This document shows positions 44,093 to 48,586 of a DNA stretch of 48,586 nt, one piece after another. This stretch comes from an uncultured Schlesneria sp. (GTDB lineage: Bacteria > Planctomycetota > Planctomycetia > Planctomycetales > Planctomycetaceae), in assembly GCA_903840265.1 (NCBI GenBank), contig CAIMFH010000063.1:1-48586 (forward strand), read 5' to 3'. Below the pieces are notes generated by a model. That model made no database searches, was not told the origin of the DNA, and saw nothing but the letters and a program-made list of their open reading frames with translations. Position 1 is the first letter of the stretch. Each line of letters opens with the position of its first letter. A program made the position numbers and the translations under genes.

Positions 44093-45571
44093 ATGAGTTA
44101 TCACCTGCTGACCGGTGCCACCGGTTTGCTCGGGAACTATCTGCTGCGAGACCTGCTACTGGCTAACATTCCGGTCGCTGTGATCGTTCGTTCCAATCGA
44201 CGACAGACGGCTCGCCAGCGAGTCGAAGCAGCGATGTGCGCGTGGGAAGCCGATCTTGGCTACGCGCTTCCACGTCCCGTTGTTCTGGAAGGCGATATCG
44301 CCCAACCAGACTTGGGCTTGGATCCGCTGGGCGTTCGTTGGGTTGCCGAATACTGTTCGACGCTGATCCACAACGCAGCCAGCCTGACGTTCCACTCGAC
44401 AAGCGAAGATGGTGAACCCTGGCGTTCCAACGTCGGCGGCGTGCGGCACGTGCTGGAGTTCTGTCGCAATACCCAGATCAAGAAGCTGCACCACGTCTCC
44501 ACCGCCTATGTGGCCGGTCTGCGACAAGGGCGAGTTCTGGAATCGGAACTGGACGTCGGTCAGGAATTTTCGAACGATTACGAACGCAGTAAGCTGGAAG
44601 CGGAAACACTGGTTCGAGCGGCCGACTTCCTCGATTCGGTCACGATCTTCCGACCTGCCATCATCATTGGCGATTCCCAGACCGGTTTGACCACGACCTA
44701 TCACGGCTATTACGCCGCCTTGCAACTGTCGCACACGATTGTGCGAGCGATTCCACCCGACGAGACCGGCATCGTGGGGGGACAGAAGGTACGGCTGACA
44801 CTCAATGGGACCGAGACCAAGCATCTGGTTCCCGTCGACTGGGTCTCCGCGGTGATGGCGCATGTGATCACTCACCCGGAACTGCAGCAGCAGACTTATC
44901 ACCTGACTCCGCAGCATCCGGTGACGACTCGACTGATTCGTGATGTCCTGGAGCAGGCCGCTGGCTTTTACGGCGCGACGCTGGTCGGCACAGGCGATCG
45001 ACCTGGCGATGCCTCCGAAGCCGAAGCGCTGTTCTACGAGCATATTCGCGTTTACAACTCGTACTGGAAGATGGACCCAGTCTTCGATCGGACGAACACC
45101 GAAACCGCCGCTCCGCACCTGCCTTGTCCACATGTCGATCGTGACCTGCTGTTGAAGCTGTCTCGCATTGTCATCGAAAACGAATTCCCCGGCCCGTCGA
45201 AACGGTCGCTGCAACCGGAATTCGATGTCGAATCGCATCTGCAACCGCTGCTGGAACAAGCCACTTCAGAATCGGTGCAGGCAACGGATGTCCGATTGCT
45301 TGGCCTGGAAGTTCTGGGGCATGGCGGCGGACAGTGGCAGTTGATCGTTCGCGGAGAACAGTTGGTGGGACTGGAAGTCGGTAATCACGACGACCGCAAA
45401 GCCACCTGCCGCCTGAACGTTGACACCTTCGCAGAACTGGCCCGCGGAAAAACGACGTGGGATGCCGCCGTGAAATCAGGAGCGGTCAAGATCTCTGGCA
45501 ATGGTCGCTCGACTCTGCAGTACTCGCAGATCCTCGAACAGATCGTGGCGATCCCCGCGAACACGCTGTAG
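44093..45571 (+). CDS. Fatty acyl reductase-like SDR fused to an SCP2 sterol-carrier domain
   Basis: From the ATG at 44093 the protein has 492 residues. The N-terminal extended SDR domain of the NAD_binding_4/thioester-reductase type has LLTGATGLLGNYLLRDLLLA, LIHNAASLTFHS, HHVSTAYVAG, an intact NDYERSKLEAE (YxxxK) and VTIFRPAIIIGDSQTG. The C-terminal 90 residues (GGGQWQLIVRGEQLVGLEVGN to GRSTLQYSQI) match the outline of an SCP2 lipid-binding domain. It may reduce a fatty acyl thioester with the SCP2 domain presenting the lipid. It lies opposite the glycosyltransferase gene. Confidence 0.87.
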   Translation: MSYHLLTGATGLLGNYLLRDLLLANIPVAVIVRSNRRQTARQRVEAAMCAWEADLGYALPRPVVLEGDIAQPDLGLDPLGVRWVAEYCSTLIHNAASLTFHSTSEDGEPWRSNVGGVRHVLEFCRNTQIKKLHHVSTAYVAGLRQGRVLESELDVGQEFSNDYERSKLEAETLVRAADFLDSVTIFRPAIIIGDSQTGLTTTYHGYYAALQLSHTIVRAIPPDETGIVGGQKVRLTLNGTETKHLVPVDWVSAVMAHVITHPELQQQTYHLTPQHPVTTRLIRDVLEQAAGFYGATLVGTGDRPGDASEAEALFYEHIRVYNSYWKMDPVFDRTNTETAAPHLPCPHVDRDLLLKLSRIVIENEFPGPSKRSLQPEFDVESHLQPLLEQATSESVQATDVRLLGLEVLGHGGGQWQLIVRGEQLVGLEVGNHDDRKATCRLNVDTFAELARGKTTWDAAVKSGAVKISGNGRSTLQYSQILEQIVAIPANTL

Positions 45572-45607
45572 TCGCGAAGACAACGTGAGCGCGAAGTCAT
45601 CATTTTC

Positions 45608-45769
45608 GGGTGCCACTGTCGACGGCTTTGCGTCGCCAGTGTCTTACCGATATAGAAATGAGCCGACAACGCGTGTTGACGCTGATTGTCACACAGGCTG
45701 CCCATGCGATCCAAGCGTCATCAGCGACTTGAAGACACTGGCGATTCAAAGCCATCGCCAGTGGCACCC
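45608..45769. repeat. Inverted repeat element, 162 bp with 38 bp arms
   Basis: Arms 45608-45645 (starting GGGTGCCACTGTC) and 45732-45769 (ending CCAGTGGCACCC) pair at about 34 of 38 positions. It lies between the convergent acyl reductase and dapF genes. A partial GTGGCACCC relative occurs near 34121. Confidence 0.87.
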
Positions 45770-45786
45770 ACGAATGCTGCGACGGA

Positions 45787-46626
45787 CTAACTCAGTTGCC
45801 ACTCGCCACTGAATACTTCGGCCGCTGGGCCAGTCATGAAGACATCACCCGCTTCCGACCATTCCAGCTTCAGGTCGCCGCCACGCAAATGAGCGGTGAC
45901 TATGCGGTTCGTGCGGCCGGTCAATGCAGCCGCAACGGCTGACGCACAGGCTCCGGTACCACACGCCAGCGTCTCGCCACTGCCACGCTCCCACACCCGC
46001 ATGATGAATTCGTCCTTCGAGACGACTTGAATGAACTCGGCGTTCACTCGGCGAGGGAACACCGGATGTCGTTCGATCTGCGGCCCAACTCGCAGCACCC
46101 AGTCATCGTTGACCTCGTCGACGAAGGTGACGCAGTGAGGATTCCCCATCGAAACGCAGCTCACTTGAATCGTCTGCCCCGCGACTTCCAGCGGCACGTT
46201 CAACGGAGGATTGCCCGGCAATGTTGTCGGGATAAGAGCGGCTTCCAGAATCGGAGCCCCCATGTTGACGGTGACGCGGTCGACTTTGCCATTGCCGCCG
46301 GTCGAGAGCTGCATCGTCAGCACGCCCCGTCCGGTTTCGATCTTCAGTTCCGACTTCTTCACCAAACCGCGATCGTAGACATACTTGGCGACGCACCGAA
46401 TCGCGTTGCCGCACATTTCTGATTCGCTGCCGTCGGCGTTGAACATGCGCATCCGTGCGTCGCCCTTCTCCGAAGGGCCGATCAGAACCAGGCCATCGCC
46501 ACCGACTCCGGTATGGCGGTCACTGATGGCAACCGCCGTGGCCACGATATCGGACGGAACGGGCTCGGCAAAGCAGTCGATGTAAACGTAGTCGTTGCCC
46601 GCCCCGTGCATTTTCGTAAATCGCAT
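45787..46626 (-). CDS. dapF: Diaminopimelate epimerase
   Basis: This enzyme interconverts LL- and meso-diaminopimelate for lysine and peptidoglycan synthesis. From the ATG at 46626 it has 279 residues. The N-terminus is [17 protein letters not shown]. The two catalytic cysteines lie in [22 protein letters not shown] and in [30 protein letters not shown] and [13 protein letters not shown] complete the usual C-terminus. The longer frame to 46701 adds only nonconserved residues. It is divergent from the PaiB-like gene with 110 bp between starts, where both promoters must lie. Confidence 0.97.
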   Translation of the reverse strand: MRFTKMHGAGNDYVYIDCFAEPVPSDIVATAVAISDRHTGVGGDGLVLIGPSEKGDARMRMFNADGSESEMCGNAIRCVAKYVYDRGLVKKSELKIETGRGVLTMQLSTGGNGKVDRVTVNMGAPILEAALIPTTLPGNPPLNVPLEVAGQTIQVSCVSMGNPHCVTFVDEVNDDWVLRVGPQIERHPVFPRRVNAEFIQVVSKDEFIMRVWERGSGETLACGTGACASAVAAALTGRTNRIVTAHLRGGDLKLEWSEAGDVFMTGPAAEVFSGEWQLS

Positions 46627-46736
46627 GAACATCTCTTTCGAACAAACTGTCTCACCCGGCAATGTGCGGTCTATCGGTCCTATTGTATCGTACATCGACA
46701 CGTTTTTTGTACTCCCCGCATTTCCGGGTCTCCGTC

Positions 46737-47351
46737 ATGTACGTTCCCTCCGCTTTTCGAGTGACCGACACCGCCGTGCTGCACGAGTTCATCCACAAGC
46801 ATGGATTCGCGGTCGTCACCACAAATGGTCCGCAGGGGCTGGTCGCCAGCCATCTCCCGCTGTTGCTGGAGCCAACCCACGGTCCATTAGGCACACTGGT
46901 TGGCCATTTCGCCAAAGCGAACGAGCAAGCACACGATTTTGGCTGCGAAGCACTCGTCGTCCTCTCGGGGGCTCACACGTATATCTCACCGACGTGGTAC
47001 GCGACTCCGAACACGGTCCCGACGTGGAACTACGTCGCGGTTCACGCCTATGGAGTCCTGAAGCCGATTGAAGATCGAGCCGCCTTGGTGAGGATCCTGG
47101 AAGCCACGGTCAACAAATATGAGTCGCCTCAGCCAACTCCCTGGCAGTTCGATCCCAACACCGAATTCCACCAGAAACTCTGCGACGGCATCATTGGCTT
47201 CGAAATCGAAATCACTCGCCTCGATGGAAAATGGAAGCTCAATCAAAACCATCCCGCCGAACGCCGTGAGCGAGTCATCAACGCACTCAACACGGTTGGC
47301 GGCGAGAACGCGACTGAGATTGCTCGGCTGATGAGATCGCAGCTTGACTGA
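46737..47351 (+). CDS. PaiB-like FMN-binding split-barrel protein
   Basis: From the ATG at 46737 the protein has 204 residues. It shows the pattern of the FMN_bind_2/PaiB family: MYVPSAFRVTD, FAVVTTNGPQGLVASHLPLLL, LVGHFAKANEQ, YISPTWYATPNTVPTWNYVAVHAYG and IVGFEIEITRLDGKWKLNQNH-like C-terminus (here IIGFEIEITRLDGKWKLNQNH). PaiB of Bacillus is described as a negative regulator of sporulation and protease genes, but many members probably act as flavin-linked enzymes or heme-related proteins. Confidence 0.92.
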   Translation: MYVPSAFRVTDTAVLHEFIHKHGFAVVTTNGPQGLVASHLPLLLEPTHGPLGTLVGHFAKANEQAHDFGCEALVVLSGAHTYISPTWYATPNTVPTWNYVAVHAYGVLKPIEDRAALVRILEATVNKYESPQPTPWQFDPNTEFHQKLCDGIIGFEIEITRLDGKWKLNQNHPAERRERVINALNTVGGENATEIARLMRSQLD

Positions 47352-47471
47352 TTGGATAGATACGTCCGCTCAAGGTGCCGGCGCGTCATATTTAGCGATT
47401 GCGATGTCGTATAAATTGTCAGACAATCCATTTCGCCTCAACTCTGCAGCACTGATGCAAAGTCACGTCAG

Positions 47472-48524
47472 ATGGAATTCCTGTTTCCTCCTGCACCTCC
47501 TAACTACGACGTAGTCATCTATGCGCGCGTAGCGCTGGTGGCATGTTCACTGATTAGTGTTGCGGTGCTTGCCTGGCGATTGAAGAATTGGAAGTCGATT
47601 CGCAAAAGAGAGATTATTCTCTGGTGGTTGGCTGCCACCGTAAGCGGCGTGGTGAGTACGTTTGCAATTTCAAGATATGTCTACGATGGCAATCAGCGAC
47701 TGGCTTTGATGTTTCAACCGACTTTGGTCGCCTCGGCCGCAGGGATCATCATCGGGCTTCTGAAGATCCATAACCAAGGAACAGTAAGAGAACGAAAAGA
47801 ATGGATTGGATGGAATGCCGTCGTTGTGGTTGGCCTCTTCCTCTGGACGGCTATGGATCTGACGAAATTGCGCCATCCAATTGCTGCCACGCACCGGAAC
47901 GTTTGCAGGCAAAACCTACGAATGGTTGGCACGGCGATGCACACTTATCACGAAAGCAAGAACAGATTTCCTCCCGCCGCAAGTGGATTGCGTCCCATTT
48001 CGTGGCGAGTCATCCTGCTACCGTACTTGGAGGAGCAGGCAGTCTACGACCGTTATCACCGAGGCTCCGCTTGGGATGAGGCTGACAACCTGCCTCTTGC
48101 TCGAGAAAGAATGAACGTCTTCAGTTGCCCGGCGGACTACTATCCGAAGAATACTGACGGACAGTGGTATACCGCCTACTCGATGCCTACCGGAGTTCAC
48201 AGTGTAGGTGCCAACCCCAAAGGAACTAAACTCGGCGACATCACCGATGGGACCGGCAATACGCTGCTGATCGTCGAAGCCTGCGGAGCTCAAATCGTCT
48301 GGACTGAACCGCGCGACGTGAATATCGATTTGCAACCGGCTGGGATCAATCTGAATGGCTCACGTCGAGGCAATTCTGCAGGGTGGCTGTCGTCGTATCA
48401 CGCGCATGGAACGCACGTGGTTTTCGCAGACGGCTCTGTTCGTTTTCTGTCTCAAACGATCGACGTTGATATCTTGAAAAAGCTGGCGACGATCGATGGC
48501 GGTGAACAGGTCGACGATTTCTGA
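47472..48524 (+). CDS. DUF1559 protein with a polytopic membrane N-terminus
   Basis: This 350-residue protein starts with about four hydrophobic segments (VIYARVALVACSLISVAVLAW, IILWWLAATVSGVVSTFAI, LMFQPTLVASAAGIIIGLL, IGWNAVVVVGLFLWTAM). From about residue 143 it has the DUF1559 pattern: RQNLRMVGTAMHTYHESKNRFPPAA, SWRVILLPYLEEQAVYD, FSCPADY, GDITDGTGNTLLIVEA and HVVFADGSVRFLSQTID. Normal DUF1559 proteins begin with a type IV prepilin leader, which this one lacks. The function of DUF1559 is unknown. Confidence 0.85.
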   Translation: MEFLFPPAPPNYDVVIYARVALVACSLISVAVLAWRLKNWKSIRKREIILWWLAATVSGVVSTFAISRYVYDGNQRLALMFQPTLVASAAGIIIGLLKIHNQGTVRERKEWIGWNAVVVVGLFLWTAMDLTKLRHPIAATHRNVCRQNLRMVGTAMHTYHESKNRFPPAASGLRPISWRVILLPYLEEQAVYDRYHRGSAWDEADNLPLARERMNVFSCPADYYPKNTDGQWYTAYSMPTGVHSVGANPKGTKLGDITDGTGNTLLIVEACGAQIVWTEPRDVNIDLQPAGINLNGSRRGNSAGWLSSYHAHGTHVVFADGSVRFLSQTIDVDILKKLATIDGGEQVDDF

Positions 48525-48586
48525 AGGCACCATTTTGGGAGGGCGAGGCGGGCGAGGCTCCTGCCGAGCCGCGCTTGTTATTGTGA

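Noticed and set aside
44156-45259. 367-codon minus-strand frame
   Set aside because: It is antisense to the acyl reductase-SCP2 gene, whose motifs are unmistakable.
48539-48577. GC-rich GGGAGGGCGAGGC-type sequence at the right edge
   Set aside because: It looks like one half of an inverted repeat element, but the window ends before a partner arm can be seen.
1-48586. CRISPR arrays, tRNA or rRNA genes, prophage or transposase genes
   Set aside because: No regularly spaced short repeats, cloverleaf-like segments, ribosomal RNA cores or DDE/integrase motifs were seen while reading both strands. A covariance-model scan would be needed to be certain for small RNAs.

Overview
The window looks like chromosomal DNA from a member of the Planctomycetota, probably in or near the Planctomycetaceae. 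The evidence is the family mix: a DUF1501 protein with a twin-arginine leader, a DUF1559 protein, a secreted WD40-Gfo/Idh/MocA fusion, a GH10-like protein, PhyH oxygenases, secreted proteins of unknown function and a moderately high GC content. This assignment is an inference from gene content. No rRNA, tRNA, CRISPR array, integrase or transposase was recognised.

Region 1 (1-16.3 kb, minus strand) is a surface polysaccharide locus. In transcription order it holds an SDR sugar-nucleotide enzyme, a DegT/DnrJ aminotransferase, a flippase, an asparagine synthase, glycosyltransferases, a Wzy/WaaL-like membrane protein, a PglC-PglD fusion (the Neisseria PglB layout), a second DegT/DnrJ aminotransferase and a second O-antigen ligase-like protein that runs off the left edge. 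Four successive junctions overlap (ATGA or 7 bp), so the core is probably translationally coupled. The second aminotransferase, the acetyltransferase half and the phosphoglycosyltransferase half together resemble the route to a diNAcBac-type sugar on a lipid carrier. The 4,6-dehydratase for that route is not visible here.

Region 2 (13.3-18.0 kb) holds an NtrC-like regulator (16517-18022) that has lost the phosphoacceptor context, the Walker A lysine, the Walker B acidic pair, the GAFTGA loop and the sensor II arginine, but keeps a good Fis-type helix-turn-helix. A shortened, still in-frame copy of its 3' half and terminator lies at about 13346-13868. The two copies flank a two-gene sugar cassette as direct repeats.

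Region 3 (18.4-28.6 kb) has an MFS transporter, purC, a GH10-like protein without the two catalytic glutamates, pgk, a small membrane protein, the WD40-Gfo/Idh/MocA fusion, a secreted LecA-like protein and a second Gfo/Idh/MocA-like protein.

Region 4 (28.6-31.0 kb) is a roughly 700 bp tandem duplication carrying two almost identical 57-residue Flp-type pilins, each with its own terminator. An ArsR-family repressor with an AT-rich dyad operator and a rhodanese-DUF2892 protein follow, probably a sulfur or persulfide stress unit.

Region 5 (31.3-48.6 kb) is mostly housekeeping or catabolic: a PhyH oxygenase, a large secreted unknown protein, a methyltransferase, cardiolipin synthase, a DUF1501 protein, an Imm17-like small membrane protein, an AstE-like deacylase next to an enolase-superfamily enzyme, a glycosyltransferase, an acyl reductase-SCP2 fusion, dapF, a PaiB-like flavoprotein and an atypical DUF1559 protein.

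Two signals cut across regions. Nine of 38 complete genes end in Ala-Ala, most often Arg-Ala-Ala, and these are concentrated among glycan-biosynthesis enzymes of unrelated folds. Four different long imperfect inverted repeats (84-162 bp) lie between genes and look like small non-autonomous elements.
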